Shown piece after piece: positions 15,740-24,852 of a stretch of 64,000 bases of DNA. Each line of letters starts with the position of its first letter. The stretch's first letter is position 1. Made by a program: the position numbers and the translations under genes. The stretch comes from Bacteroidetes bacterium 46-16. Its GTDB lineage: Bacteria > Bacteroidota > Bacteroidia > Chitinophagales > Chitinophagaceae. The stretch spans positions 62,001 to 126,000 of the forward strand of contig MKUN01000012.1 in assembly GCA_001897835.1 (NCBI GenBank). The letters are read 5' to 3'. Below the pieces are notes generated by a model that saw only the letters and a list, made by a program, of their open reading frames with translations, did not search any database and was not told the origin of the DNA.

Positions 15740-18700
15740 TAAGCTGGTAATATAATAGTGAATGTTGAGCCTCCATTTTTTACGGCGGTGGCAAATATCG
15801 CCCCTCCGTGGTTCTCTACTACTTTTTTACAAATAGCAAGCCCTATGCCGGTACCCTCATATTCGTTTCTGCCATGGAGCCTCTGAAAGATAGTGAATAT
15901 TTTATTAGCAAACTCATTTTCAAAGCCTATCCCATTGTCTTTTACGGTGATCTCCAGGTACTTCCTTGCCTTGGCCAGGCCATCCGCATTTACTTCTTTA
16001 GGGCTTTTATAACTGTGGCTGATAGATATGTGTGGGGCTACGCCTTCCCGCGCGAATTTTAATGAATTATTGACCAGGTTCTGGAATAACTGCCTCATTT
16101 GAGAGGGTACTACTTTTATATCAGGCAGCTTTGATATTTCAAATGTTGCCCCCGTTTTTTCGATCTTATGATCTAAGAGGTGCAACACTTCGTGTAATAG
16201 TTTATCCAGGCTAGTGGTCTCAAATGCTTTATTGCCCGATACAAGCGAAATGGCCAGCAGGTCACTGATCATTGTTTGCATGCGCAGCGATGAGTCTGTG
16301 ATCTTTTGCAGGAACAGTTTACCGCTTTCGTCCAGCTTATCATGCTGTGTGGTCAGCAGCCTGTCGCTGAAGGTACATATCTTACGCAATGGTTCTCTCA
16401 GGTCGTGGCTGGCAACATAAGCATATTCTTCAAGGCTTGAGTTGGACTGTTGCAATTCAAGGTTTTTCTGGTACAAAACTCTTTCAGCCTCTTCCTGTGC
16501 CGTTATGTCTATAGATATATTGAGTATATTCTCTACTTTGCCGTCATCGTTCCGGTCGAAGATAGTCCCGAATGTATGGAACCATCTGTATTGCCCGTTT
16601 TTGTGGCGCATACGGTATTTAAACTCTGCTATAAAATTACCATCCCGGTTTCCGGGGTCATTAGCAAGCGAGAGTGCTTCTGCGTTTTGCAGGGTGATGC
16701 GCTCCAGGTCGTCGGGGTGCACAATACCCGTAAGGAATGATACGCCATCCTTCAATACTTTTTTGGGTTCATAGCCCAGCAGTTTTTTAAAGCCTTCGTT
16801 TATGTAGGAATATTCGCCACTGTTTACATTGTACGATGCAATGATGGAAGGAGCTGTATCCGCTATTTTTTGTATGAATTCCTGGCTTTCCCTCAGTTGC
16901 TTTTCTGCTATTTTTTGTTCCGTTATGTCCTGTACCGTGCCGATCACTTTTACTGCCCGGCCGTCATCATCCTTAATAAGTTCTTTTATGGCGTGCAGTA
17001 TCTTATGCTTGCCTTTGGCCGTGATTATCCTGTAGTTGAAATTTTGCGAAACACCTGTATCCAGCAGTTCCTGTAAATGCTCTTTAGCAGTCTGTATATC
17101 CTCTTTATGCCTGTACTGGATGATCGTTTCCCAGGTAACTTTCGTATTTGTTTTGTCGAGGTCGTAGATAGCATACATCTCCTCTGTCCAGTTCACTTCA
17201 TCGCTTTTCAGGTCCCAGGTCCAGCTGCCCATTTGCGACATGGCCTGCGCCTGTTTGTAAATACTTTCACTTTCCTGTAGCCGTTCTATCAATAATTGCA
17301 TATCGGTAATGTCCTGGCAGGTACCGGTCATGCTGATTACTTTACCCAGTTCATCAGTTTGTACCTCACTTTTGCTATGCAATATTTTTACCTTTCCGTC
17401 ATCGGATATTATCTTATAAATATGGTCTTCCGGCTCGCCCGTTTCAAATACATGCTGTACCTGTGCCAGGCGTTTCTCTTTATAATCGGGGTGTACATGT
17501 GCAATATATGTATCAAAACTAACCGGTACTGATTGTGGTGCGATACCATATATCCTGTACATTTCATCGCTCCAGCTTACTTTGTTGGCTTTTACGTCCC
17601 ATGTCCAGTTGCCTATATGGGTTTGCGCCTGTGCCTGTTTGAATAGTTCGTCGCTTTTTTGCAGGTTTTCAAGCATTCGTTGTCTTTCCGTGATATCCTG
17701 CAGGGTGCCCACCATTTTATATGGTTTACCGTCCTTTAGCAATAGTTCGGCGGTAGTGAGCAGTATTTTTTCTTTCCCACTGTTCGATATAATGCGGTAT
17801 ATGGCTTCTTCCGGTTGCCGGGTCTCAAATATCCTGTTCCTCCGGTCTATCATACGTTGCCTGTCATCCGGGTGTATATATACGTCCATATCCGTAGGTA
17901 TGACCGGAAGATCATTCGGTAGTTCATATATTCTATATATTTCATCAGACCATTCTACTTTTTTTGTATCCAGGTCCAGGCTCCAGCTACCTATATGCGA
18001 CATAGCCTGTGCCTGTTTGAACAGCTTTTCACTGCCTTTCAACTGCTCTATCAGTCGTTCTTTTTCAGTTATGTCCATTACCGTGCCTTTGAAACGGCAG
18101 GGCTTACCGTCTTTAAGGCTAACAATACCTTTCGAAGAGATTATTTTTAATTCACCGTTTTTTGTTTTCAACCTGTATTCACATGCATAACTACCCCCCT
18201 CTGCCATCGCTTCATTCATTGCTTCCAGTACCCGTTCCCTGTCATCATCATGTACCTTTTCCATGAATGCAGACCTGTCTCCTGTATCTTCCAGTTCCAG
18301 TATTTTCAGTAATTGCGGTGTAGCAGTGGTTTTATTGTTTACCAGGTCCATATCAAAACTGCCTACCGCTGCCAGTTCCTGTGCTTCCAGCAATAGGGTT
18401 TCCTGGTTTTGCATTTTCTCTTTCAGTATATCGATATAAACGGCCAGCGATGGGGTTACACTCTGCTCGTCATAGATATCCAATTCCTTAATGATCTCGA
18501 TCATTTCGTATGGATCGGTGGTGTATTGCGGCAGGTATTTGAGCATAACCTTTTTACGTGCATAAGTGCCTACCGTAATGTCCTCTACCACTATATCCTC
18601 ACGTGTGATGATCTCTATATCGTCGGTTTCCCACTTCTTCAGATTTTCATTCAGTTTTTCACGCAGCTTGTTATCTTCTACACTTTGCAGGAATTCCCCA

Positions 18701-18906
18701 TGCGATTTCATCGACAGGGCTATTAATTGCTCTTCCGGCATATCCCTGAGCACGCGCATCAGGGGCACGTCCAGCTCCCTGCATTCCCGGATGAGGTCTT
18801 TTACGTACTCCTCGAGGTGATGCTCCCTTATGTAACGGGCAAAACCCGGCCACCAGGTAAAATATAGTTTGTCTTTTACCTGGTCTTTAGCTGTTGCTGT
18901 TAGCAT
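15739..18906 (-). CDS. cytoplasmic multi-PAS sensor histidine kinase
   Basis: About 1055 residues, with no signal peptide or membrane segment. Residues 1-150 form a helical N-terminal domain resembling the RsbR/globin-type sensor N-terminus (WWPGFARYIREHHLEEYV). Five PAS-PAC units follow, each ending in a D-I-T-E/D/A motif. Units 2-4 share the pattern KQAQAxxxxGxWxxD...W(S/T)(D/E)E(M/I)Y and look like tandem duplications. HisKA has its phospho-His at about 834 (SHDLREPLRK). The ATPase has N box NLVNNSLKFA, G1 DNGIGF and G2 GTGIGLAICKKV. ATG at 18904-18906 is preferred to a TTG four codons upstream. Coupled to the CheY-like gene downstream. Confidence 0.92.
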   Translation of the reverse strand: MLTATAKDQVKDKLYFTWWPGFARYIREHHLEEYVKDLIRECRELDVPLMRVLRDMPEEQLIALSMKSHGEFLQSVEDNKLREKLNENLKKWETDDIEIITREDIVVEDITVGTYARKKVMLKYLPQYTTDPYEMIEIIKELDIYDEQSVTPSLAVYIDILKEKMQNQETLLLEAQELAAVGSFDMDLVNNKTTATPQLLKILELEDTGDRSAFMEKVHDDDRERVLEAMNEAMAEGGSYACEYRLKTKNGELKIISSKGIVSLKDGKPCRFKGTVMDITEKERLIEQLKGSEKLFKQAQAMSHIGSWSLDLDTKKVEWSDEIYRIYELPNDLPVIPTDMDVYIHPDDRQRMIDRRNRIFETRQPEEAIYRIISNSGKEKILLTTAELLLKDGKPYKMVGTLQDITERQRMLENLQKSDELFKQAQAQTHIGNWTWDVKANKVSWSDEMYRIYGIAPQSVPVSFDTYIAHVHPDYKEKRLAQVQHVFETGEPEDHIYKIISDDGKVKILHSKSEVQTDELGKVISMTGTCQDITDMQLLIERLQESESIYKQAQAMSQMGSWTWDLKSDEVNWTEEMYAIYDLDKTNTKVTWETIIQYRHKEDIQTAKEHLQELLDTGVSQNFNYRIITAKGKHKILHAIKELIKDDDGRAVKVIGTVQDITEQKIAEKQLRESQEFIQKIADTAPSIIASYNVNSGEYSYINEGFKKLLGYEPKKVLKDGVSFLTGIVHPDDLERITLQNAEALSLANDPGNRDGNFIAEFKYRMRHKNGQYRWFHTFGTIFDRNDDGKVENILNISIDITAQEEAERVLYQKNLELQQSNSSLEEYAYVASHDLREPLRKICTFSDRLLTTQHDKLDESGKLFLQKITDSSLRMQTMISDLLAISLVSGNKAFETTSLDKLLHEVLHLLDHKIEKTGATFEISKLPDIKVVPSQMRQLFQNLVNNSLKFAREGVAPHISISHSYKSPKEVNADGLAKARKYLEITVKDNGIGFENEFANKIFTIFQRLHGRNEYEGTGIGLAICKKVVENHGGAIFATAVKNGGSTFTIILPA

Positions 18907-19136
18907 GGTTTCCTTCAAGGTGTTGAGCTTTATAAATTAGATGCCTGCTTTTTCTTCAACAATTTATTCATGCAGCCTTTAGCCTTAAATTACATTATTT
19001 TTCCTTCTTGTATCAGATGATTTTCTAATTAAAAAATCATGCCAATGGCTTAAGCCTATACTGAACGGCATCTTAGTGCAAAAAAAAGGATGCCCGGAGA
19101 CATCCTTAATTATGGATACTTACTAAATTATTTATA

Positions 19137-20135
19137 TCAGGCTTCTGCGGGTTGCAGTTGGGCCCTTATCTGGCCTTCTATTTCATCCATCACTTCGGGG
19201 TTATCCCTTAGGAATTGCTTTACGGCATCGCGGCCCTGGCCAATCTTGCTATCGCCATAGCTGAACCAACTGCCACTCTTATTCAATATACCCAGTTCCA
19301 CTCCCATATCTATTATTTCGCCTACTTTGCTGATGCCTTCGCCAAAGATGATATCAAACTCTACCTGGCGGAAGGGTGGTGCCACCTTATTCTTTACCAC
19401 CTTTACTCTTGTACGGTTACCGCTGGCCACATCGCCATCCTTTATCTGGCTTATGCGGCGTATATCAAGGCGTACAGACGCGTAGAATTTAAGCGCATTA
19501 CCGCCGGTAGTGGTTTCTGGGTTGCCAAACATTACACCTATTTTTTCGCGCAGCTGGTTGATGAAAATGCAGCAGCAGCCTGTACGGCTTATCGTAGCGG
19601 TAAGTTTACGCAGTGCCTGGCTCATCAGCCTGGCCTGCAGGCCCATCTTGCTGTCGCCCATCTCACCTTCCAGTTCGCCTTTGGGTACCAGTGCCGCTAC
19701 AGAGTCTATTACCACCACATCTATTGCACCCGATGATATCAGCCTGTCGGCTATCTCAAGGCCCTGCTCGCCGTAGTCGGGTTGTGATATGATCAGGTTG
19801 TCCACATCCACACCCAGTTTGCGGGCATAGCCGGCATCAAATGCATGTTCGGCATCTATTATGGCACATATACCGCCTTTCTTTTGCGCTTCGGCTATGG
19901 TGTGTATAGCTATCGTGGTTTTACCCGATGATTCCGGGCCATATATTTCCACAACGCGCCCACGGGGGAAACCGCCTACGCCGAGGGCCACATCCAGGCC
20001 CAGGGAGCCTGTACTGATCGCGTCTGTCTTTTCGTGTTGCTTTTCGCCCAGCATCATTACCGAGCCCTTGCCATAGTCCTTTTCTATCTTATCAAGTGCC
20101 AGTTTCAGTACCTTCATTTTTTCATCTGCTGCCAT
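19137..20135 (-). CDS. recA: recombinase RecA
   Basis: A 332-residue RecA. The Walker A is GPESSGKTT, Walker B is [10 protein letters not shown], the loop 1 region is [21 protein letters not shown], and the [28 protein letters not shown] block contains loop 2. It catalyses strand exchange and LexA-type self-cleavage stimulation. The promoter candidate on the minus strand is at 20171-20178; no LexA box is evident. It lies downstream of rpsL-rpsG but is separated from them by a strong terminator, so it is probably expressed independently. Confidence 0.97.
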   Translation of the reverse strand: MAADEKMKVLKLALDKIEKDYGKGSVMMLGEKQHEKTDAISTGSLGLDVALGVGGFPRGRVVEIYGPESSGKTTIAIHTIAEAQKKGGICAIIDAEHAFDAGYARKLGVDVDNLIISQPDYGEQGLEIADRLISSGAIDVVVIDSVAALVPKGELEGEMGDSKMGLQARLMSQALRKLTATISRTGCCCIFINQLREKIGVMFGNPETTTGGNALKFYASVRLDIRRISQIKDGDVASGNRTRVKVVKNKVAPPFRQVEFDIIFGEGISKVGEIIDMGVELGILNKSGSWFSYGDSKIGQGRDAVKQFLRDNPEVMDEIEGQIRAQLQPAEA

Positions 20136-20170
20136 AATATGTCCTTTTTAAATAACGATAATAATTTCAC

Positions 20171-20178
20171 CAAAAATA
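20171..20178 (-). promoter_or_regulatory. candidate -7 element of recA
   Basis: Reads TATTTTTG on the minus strand (TAnnTTTG). The predicted start near 20164 gives a 29-base leader. No matching -33 box. Confidence 0.45.
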
Positions 20179-20290
20179 CGCACAAATCAATCAGTTGCTT
20201 TAAGGGCAGGGGAGAAGATATCCACATTTTGTGTAGGGCGTAAGACATGACCACATAGGGGACTAAAGAAAACAGGACCGGCTGTAAAAT

Positions 20291-20320
20291 GAAAAAGCCC
20301 CGCATTTTGCGGGGCTTTTC
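20291..20320 (-). terminator. terminator of rpsL-rpsG
   Basis: GAAAAAGCCCCGC, then ATTTT, then GCGGGGCTTTTC forms a GC-rich stem flanked by A and T runs, 26 bases beyond the rpsG stop. Likely works in both directions. Confidence 0.85.
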
Positions 20321-20345
20321 AATATATTATATACACTTAGGGTAA

Positions 20346-20813
20346 TTAAACTTTAAAGTGGCTGAAGGCTTTGTTGGCTTCGGCCATACGGTGTGTATCT
20401 TCTTTCTTTTTTACGGCTGCACCTTCACCTTTTGCTGCGGCTACTATTTCGTTGGCCAGTTTATCAGCAATGGTCTTGCCATTGCGCTCGCGGCTGTAAC
20501 GGATGAGCCATTTCATGCTCAGCGATATTTTACGGTCGGGGCGTACCTCTGTAGGTATCTGGAAGGTAGCACCACCTATACGGCGGCTGCGCACTTCAAC
20601 AGCAGGGGTTACATTCACCAGGGCGCGTTTCCACACTTCGTAACCGCTTTCGCCGGCCATTTTCTCTACTTTATCCAGTGCATCATAAAATGCGCTCAGC
20701 ACTACGGTCTTATTACCGCCCCACATCAGGCAGTTCACAAAGCGGGTCACCTGCTTGTCGTTAAATTTCGGATCCGGTGCTAAAGGAAACTTTTTGGCTT
20801 GTGCCTTTCTCAT
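20346..20813 (-). CDS. rpsG: 30S ribosomal protein S7
   Basis: A 155-residue uS7, which nucleates assembly of the 30S head by binding the 3' domain of 16S rRNA. Recognisable segments include PDPKFNDKQVTRFVNCLM, ALDKVEKMAGESGYEVWKRALVNVTPAVEVRSRR and GGATFQIPTEVRPDRK. It lies 39 bases downstream of rpsL and is transcribed from the same promoter. A terminator follows directly, so fusA is not part of this transcript. Confidence 0.97.
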   Translation of the reverse strand: MRKAQAKKFPLAPDPKFNDKQVTRFVNCLMWGGNKTVVLSAFYDALDKVEKMAGESGYEVWKRALVNVTPAVEVRSRRIGGATFQIPTEVRPDRKISLSMKWLIRYSRERNGKTIADKLANEIVAAAKGEGAAVKKKEDTHRMAEANKAFSHFKV

Positions 20814-20852
20814 GTTAAATGATTGGCTTTAATTACTTATTATTATTAAATA

Positions 20853-21236
20853 TTATTTTTTCTTTGCTTTTTCTCTCTTGGTACCGTATTTAGAGCGGCT
20901 CTGCTTGCGGTCTTTTACACCGGCAGTATCCAGCGCACCACGTACGATATGATAACGCACACCCGGAAGGTCTTTAACACGACCGCCGCGGATCAGCACG
21001 ATACTGTGCTCCTGCAGGTTGTGGCCTTCGCCCGGTATGTAAGCGATAACTTCTATCTTATTGGTAAGGCGCACCTTGGCTACCTTACGTAGTGCTGAGT
21101 TTGGTTTTTTGGGCGTGGTAGTGTACACACGGGTACATACTCCACGGCGTTGCGGACAAGCATCCAAAGCACGAGACTTTGACTTGGCACGGATCTGCTG
21201 ACGACCTTTACGAACTAATTGCTGTATTGTAGGCAT
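20853..21236 (-). CDS. rpsL: 30S ribosomal protein S12
   Basis: A 127-residue uS12 of the decoding centre. [13 protein letters not shown], the streptomycin-sensitive [18 protein letters not shown] loop with its lysine intact, and the [13 protein letters not shown] loop are all present. The tail is lysine-rich (KREKAKKK). The promoter is a textbook Bacteroidota one (21273-21303). First gene of a two-gene rpsL-rpsG unit. Confidence 0.98.
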   Translation of the reverse strand: MPTIQQLVRKGRQQIRAKSKSRALDACPQRRGVCTRVYTTTPKKPNSALRKVAKVRLTNKIEVIAYIPGEGHNLQEHSIVLIRGGRVKDLPGVRYHIVRGALDTAGVKDRKQSRSKYGTKREKAKKK

Positions 21237-21272
21237 TTGTTACCGTTAGTATATAAAATTTTAAATGGAGTG

Positions 21273-21303
21273 CAAAGGTAAATGTTTTCTTTATTAGAAC
21301 AAA
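21273..21303 (-). promoter_or_regulatory. consensus promoter of rpsL-rpsG
   Basis: On the minus strand, TTTG (complement of 21300-21303), exactly 19 bases, then TACCTTTG (complement of 21273-21280). This is a full match to the Bacteroidota housekeeping consensus. Predicted start near 21266, leader about 30 bases. Confidence 0.85.
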
Positions 21304-21445
21304 ATATTTTGAATTGAAAAATTGATTGTTTTGCATAGTAGTATAAGCGCAGAATTTCATCAATGATCAATTAGCATATTTATATATATGTAATGCTAAT
21401 GTGATTTGCCACCTCGCCTGTCGTTCTAAAAGCCTACCTTGCAGC

Positions 21446-21742
21446 ATGTTTACAAAGATATCCAAAAAGAATATTGACAAGCTCATAGAAGGGGCTATAA
21501 TTGTACAGTACCCCCTGCGTGGCGATTCTGCCATGGGTATCAGCATAGAGGATCCCAGTAATTTCCAGGCTTTTGAGGTAGCCCGGGTATGGCGCACCTC
21601 GCTTGATCTTTCTGCAGTAAGCGACCGTGAACGGGGTGAATTTGCCATCAATGCAGCACCGGGCTATGCTATTAATAAAAAGCAAAGCGATATGGCCAAT
21701 GAAAATAAGTGGTGGTTGCTCGAAGACAGGTTATACAGCTAA
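21446..21742 (+). CDS. small hypothetical protein
   Basis: A 98-residue soluble protein, from ATG 21446 (MFTKISKKNIDKL); the frame is open 15 codons further upstream without a better start. No signal peptide or membrane segment. A central stretch has SMGISIEDPSNFQ-like spacing with WRTSLDLSAVSDRE, and the C-terminus is NKWWLLEDRLYS. I do not recognise the family. Plausibly real: it fills the gap between rpsL and the cold-shock gene with normal codon use and has an interpretable start. Confidence 0.55.
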   Translation: MFTKISKKNIDKLIEGAIIVQYPLRGDSAMGISIEDPSNFQAFEVARVWRTSLDLSAVSDRERGEFAINAAPGYAINKKQSDMANENKWWLLEDRLYS

Positions 21743-21791
21743 TTTATTTTCTATCGAAAATATTTTATTTTTTATCTTAATATTTTAGGTT

Positions 21792-21799
21792 ACCTTCGG
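21792..21799 (+). promoter_or_regulatory. candidate -7 element of the cold-shock gene
   Basis: TACCTTCG (one mismatch to TAnnTTTG), with TTTT 19 bases upstream (21769-21772). Predicted start near 21806, leader about 24 bases. Confidence 0.45.
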
Positions 21800-21829
21800 G
21801 GCATTATTTCATTTTTTTATAAAATTACA

Positions 21830-22024
21830 ATGCAAGAAGGTACAGTAAAGTTTTTCAATGATACCAAAGGATTTGGTTTCATTACACCCGCAGGTGGTGG
21901 CCAGGACATCTTTGTTCACGTTTCAAGTCTTATCGACGAGATCCGTGAAAGCGACAAGGTGTCTTACGAGGTTCAAAACGGTCAAAAAGGTTTAAACGCT
22001 GTTAACGTTCGCGTTATCCGCTAA
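21830..22024 (+). CDS. cold-shock domain protein (CspA family)
   Basis: A 64-residue single cold-shock domain that binds single-stranded RNA/DNA, probably as an RNA chaperone. RNP1 is KGFGFI and RNP2 is DIFVHVSSL. The start MQEGTVKFFNDTKGFGFI is typical. Length and ending (NAVNVRVIR) are complete. It has its own promoter candidate and a strong terminator 26 bases after the stop. Monocistronic. Confidence 0.95.
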   Translation: MQEGTVKFFNDTKGFGFITPAGGGQDIFVHVSSLIDEIRESDKVSYEVQNGQKGLNAVNVRVIR

Positions 22025-22050
22025 GACTTATTGATACAGTAGTATCCCCA

Positions 22051-22087
22051 AAGCATCCCGCCCTTAACAGGCGGGATGCTTTTTTTA
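22051..22087 (+). terminator. terminator of the cold-shock gene
   Basis: AAGCATCCCGCC (22051-22062) pairs with GGCGGGATGCTT around an 8-base loop, then a run of T. A strong intrinsic terminator. Confidence 0.9.
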
Positions 22088-22163
22088 CCATCGCCGGGTC
22101 ATTTTCGGGCCTTTAATCCTCCTGGTGGCATGAAACTTAAGGTGCTCTATTAAAAAAATAATT

Positions 22164-22640
22164 ATGCGCACTAAAAGCAAAGCTCTTGATGCAGCCGGCA
22201 AATTTGGCGGGGCTATTGGTAAAGGCCTGATGGCAGGCCTGGCCGGTACCGCCGCTATCACGGCATCGCAAATGATAGAAATGAAGATCACCCACAGACC
22301 GCCAAGCAAGGTTCCGGCAAACGTGGCTGAAAAAACGTTACATATCAGGCCGGGTAAAGGTGGTAATAAGCAAATGCTGTCGCAGGAGATACACTGGGCA
22401 TATGGTACCATATGGGGCATGGCCCGTGGTTTGCTCTCTGTATTGGGGGTAAAGCGCTGGGCGGCAACAACAGCGCATTTTGTTGCTATAACCGGCACAG
22501 CCATGGTAGCTATACCCAAAATAGAAAATGCGGCACCGGTTACAGAATGGGAGAAAAAGGATATATTGAAAGACCTTTTGCATCATGCAGTTTACGCAGT
22601 AGCCGCCGGGCTGGTGTACGATGCTTTGATGAACGATTAG
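22164..22640 (+). CDS. hypothetical multi-pass membrane protein
   Basis: A 158-residue protein with about four hydrophobic segments: a glycine/alanine-rich one at 12-35, and others near 78-95, 98-117 and 135-152. No enzymatic motif is seen. The glycine-rich first segment followed by SQMIEMKITHRPPSKVP recalls small uncharacterised inner-membrane families (DUF1440/YagU-like), but I would not assign it. Convergent with the exported PLP enzyme, 31 bases from its stop. Confidence 0.6.
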   Translation: MRTKSKALDAAGKFGGAIGKGLMAGLAGTAAITASQMIEMKITHRPPSKVPANVAEKTLHIRPGKGGNKQMLSQEIHWAYGTIWGMARGLLSVLGVKRWAATTAHFVAITGTAMVAIPKIENAAPVTEWEKKDILKDLLHHAVYAVAAGLVYDALMND

Positions 22641-22671
22641 CTGCCAGCATTGTTAATATTTATATTATTTC

Positions 22672-23931
22672 TTAGACGCGAATTTCCTTTAGTGCTTTAA
22701 CCAGCATATCAAGTTCATTAAAGCTGGTAAATACATTGGGTGTAATACGGCAGCCATGTACACCAGCACCATCAATAGCAACGGTGTATATGCCATATTC
22801 TTTCATCAGCGTATCTGCCATGGCAGCAGGCTTCATACCTTTTACACCCACATTGGCTATGGCGCATGAGCGTGCCGGGTCAGCCGGTGTATTAATGATC
22901 AGGTGGGGCATATCCCGCACTTTGTTTATCCAATAATTTTGCAGGTGGCGCAGCCGTGTTTCTTTACGGGCTGCACCGATCAACTGGTAATAATCTATAG
23001 CATCGGCAATGGCCAGGTCGGTAGCCACCGGGTTGGTGCCGGTGTGGTTGAGGCGTAGTATATCATCATCCTTTTTGCTGCTGTCAGCAAATATGGGCCA
23101 CAGTTGGGGCACATGCTCCCGCTTTATGTATAGCATACCCACACCCAAAGGCGCACTGAGCCATTTGTGCAGGCTGCTGCCATAATAGTCACAATGCAGC
23201 TCCGGTATACTGAACTTAAGGTGAGCGAAGGCATGTGCACCATCCACCATTACCTGTACACCTTTGCGGTGTGCCATATCGCATATCTTCTGTACGGGCA
23301 GTATATGGCCCGTAATATTGATCATATGGCATACCATCAGCAATTTGGTACGGGGCGTAATCGCGCGCTCATACAGTTCCACGATCTCTTCATCACTTTT
23401 AGGGTCCTGCGGTATTGAAATGATCTTATTGACAGTTCCGTATCGTTTTGACACTTGTTTGAACATATCAAGCATGGCGCCATAGTCCTGTTCCGCCATC
23501 ACCGCTTCATCACCCTTTTTCCAGTGCATGCCGCTTATCACCAGGTCCAGCGATTCTGTAGTATTGCGTGTAATGACCAACTCATCCTGCTCACAGCCTG
23601 CGAGCTCAGCAAGCCGGTATGCAATACTTTTCTTATTGTCGAACTGCACTGTGCGCATATAGTGCGCACCTTCCAGGTTCACATAGCGTATGTGGTCCAG
23701 GTACCGTGCCATTACCTGTTTGGGGGCTATGCAGTAATAACCGTTCTCCAGGTTGATAAAGTCGGGGTTGAGCTTGTAACTCCTGCGGACTCTTGCCCAG
23801 AAGTCTTCATCATCTGCTGCATTGAACGACAGGTCCGGCCCTATATCCTGTGCGTTAGCTAATGAGGAAATACCTGAAAAGCAGGCAAGGCCCAGCAGAG
23901 ATGTGCTTTTAAGAAATGTGCGTTTATCCAT
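22672..23931 (-). CDS. exported class V aminotransferase-fold PLP enzyme
   Basis: A 419-residue fold-type I PLP enzyme of the class V/isopenicillin N epimerase-like group. The PLP aspartate lies in VMVDGAHAFAHL, and the Schiff-base lysine in GSSLHKWLSAPLG. N-terminal NLENGYYCIAP and TRNTTESLDLV are family contacts. Residues 1-28 look like a Tat-type signal (DKRTFLKSTSLLGL..SSLANA) with KR instead of RR. Periplasmic location of a folded PLP enzyme would suit Tat export. The substrate is unknown; cysteine desulfurase is unlikely. It starts 3 bases after the DUF5996 gene and is co-transcribed with it. Confidence 0.82.
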   Translation of the reverse strand: MDKRTFLKSTSLLGLACFSGISSLANAQDIGPDLSFNAADDEDFWARVRRSYKLNPDFINLENGYYCIAPKQVMARYLDHIRYVNLEGAHYMRTVQFDNKKSIAYRLAELAGCEQDELVITRNTTESLDLVISGMHWKKGDEAVMAEQDYGAMLDMFKQVSKRYGTVNKIISIPQDPKSDEEIVELYERAITPRTKLLMVCHMINITGHILPVQKICDMAHRKGVQVMVDGAHAFAHLKFSIPELHCDYYGSSLHKWLSAPLGVGMLYIKREHVPQLWPIFADSSKKDDDILRLNHTGTNPVATDLAIADAIDYYQLIGAARKETRLRHLQNYWINKVRDMPHLIINTPADPARSCAIANVGVKGMKPAAMADTLMKEYGIYTVAIDGAGVHGCRITPNVFTSFNELDMLVKALKEIRV

Positions 23932-23934
23932 GAA

Positions 23935-24852
23935 TTATGTTGCTTGAATTGTTTTGGTTAATGCTGCAATATCCCAGCCGGCACATTTTGCACCGGCCTG
24001 GTATGCACTTTCAAGAAATTGTAGCAGAGCCTCCGCCGGCTTGCCTTCCCTTCGCAGCGCTTCATAAGGATACAAAGCCATAGGGCTGCCATTTGAATCT
24101 ATCCACCGGGCTTCCCCGCCGGGTGATAAAGCTTCGTTTGTAATGCCGGGAGGTGAGGGGTAAGCATAAGTGTAGAAGGCTGGTTCCTGCACATTGTCAT
24201 CACCAGCCCAGAAGCCCGAACTGATGACCTCGTGTGAATAGGCTTCTGCATTTACTTTGTTCGTTCCCTGCATGTCCGGCCCACGCCGGCCTGAAAACCG
24301 GGTTACTGCAATATCAAAGCTGTGCCAGAAGAGGTGAACAGGGGAGCACTTGCCCAGGAACCTGCCGCTAAATGTTTTTAACACCGGGTCGATGAACGAT
24401 AATATTTGCCAGTAGCGCGTTACATGATCTTTTTGGTAGCTGCAATGCAGGGTGTCATCAGCAAATGCTACCTGTGGCTCAAAAGCATAAGACTTTGCCA
24501 ATATCTGTACCTCTACATTTATGCGTTTGAGTGCATCAAATACCTCTTTATAAAAAGAAGCTACACAAAGACCATCTTTCAATTCTATCACTTCTGTTTC
24601 GCTATGGTTGGTATTAATAATGAGTGCATGGCGGCAGAAATCGAAATTAAGCTCCAGTAACCGGTCTTTGTAAGGCATAGGACTGGTACCAATACCTCGT
24701 GCATTCACGTAGAGCGGTATATGCCACCAATGGTTTTTATAAGGCATGAGCGCCAATTTGATCTTGCCTATTACCTGTGTATAGAGATGTAACGTTTTCT
24801 TTGTTTCCAGCCATTGATCAAGTGGCAAAGGAGGCAATATATTGTTTGTCAT
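23935..24852 (-). CDS. DUF5996 family protein
   Basis: About 305 residues from ATG 24850-24852 (MTNNILPPLPLDQW); the frame continues 12 codons upstream with an alternative ATG at M7. The N-terminal block WLETKKTLHLYTQVIGKIKLAL, then WWHIPLYVNARGIGTSPMPY and the central HLFWHSFDIAVTRFSGRR with two histidines match my memory of DUF5996, a family of unknown function. The C-terminal FWAGDDNVQEPAFYTYAYP is also typical. Soluble, no signal. It is the first gene of a two-gene unit with the exported PLP enzyme; a functional link is not evident. Confidence 0.75.
   Translation of the reverse strand: MTNNILPPLPLDQWLETKKTLHLYTQVIGKIKLALMPYKNHWWHIPLYVNARGIGTSPMPYKDRLLELNFDFCRHALIINTNHSETEVIELKDGLCVASFYKEVFDALKRINVEVQILAKSYAFEPQVAFADDTLHCSYQKDHVTRYWQILSFIDPVLKTFSGRFLGKCSPVHLFWHSFDIAVTRFSGRRGPDMQGTNKVNAEAYSHEVISSGFWAGDDNVQEPAFYTYAYPSPPGITNEALSPGGEARWIDSNGSPMALYPYEALRREGKPAEALLQFLESAYQAGAKCAGWDIAALTKTIQAT

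Noticed and set aside
20217-20231. Shared 14-base string GATATCCACATTTT at about 20.2 kb and 52.6 kb
   Set aside because: No extension of the match in either direction and no structural context; most likely coincidence.
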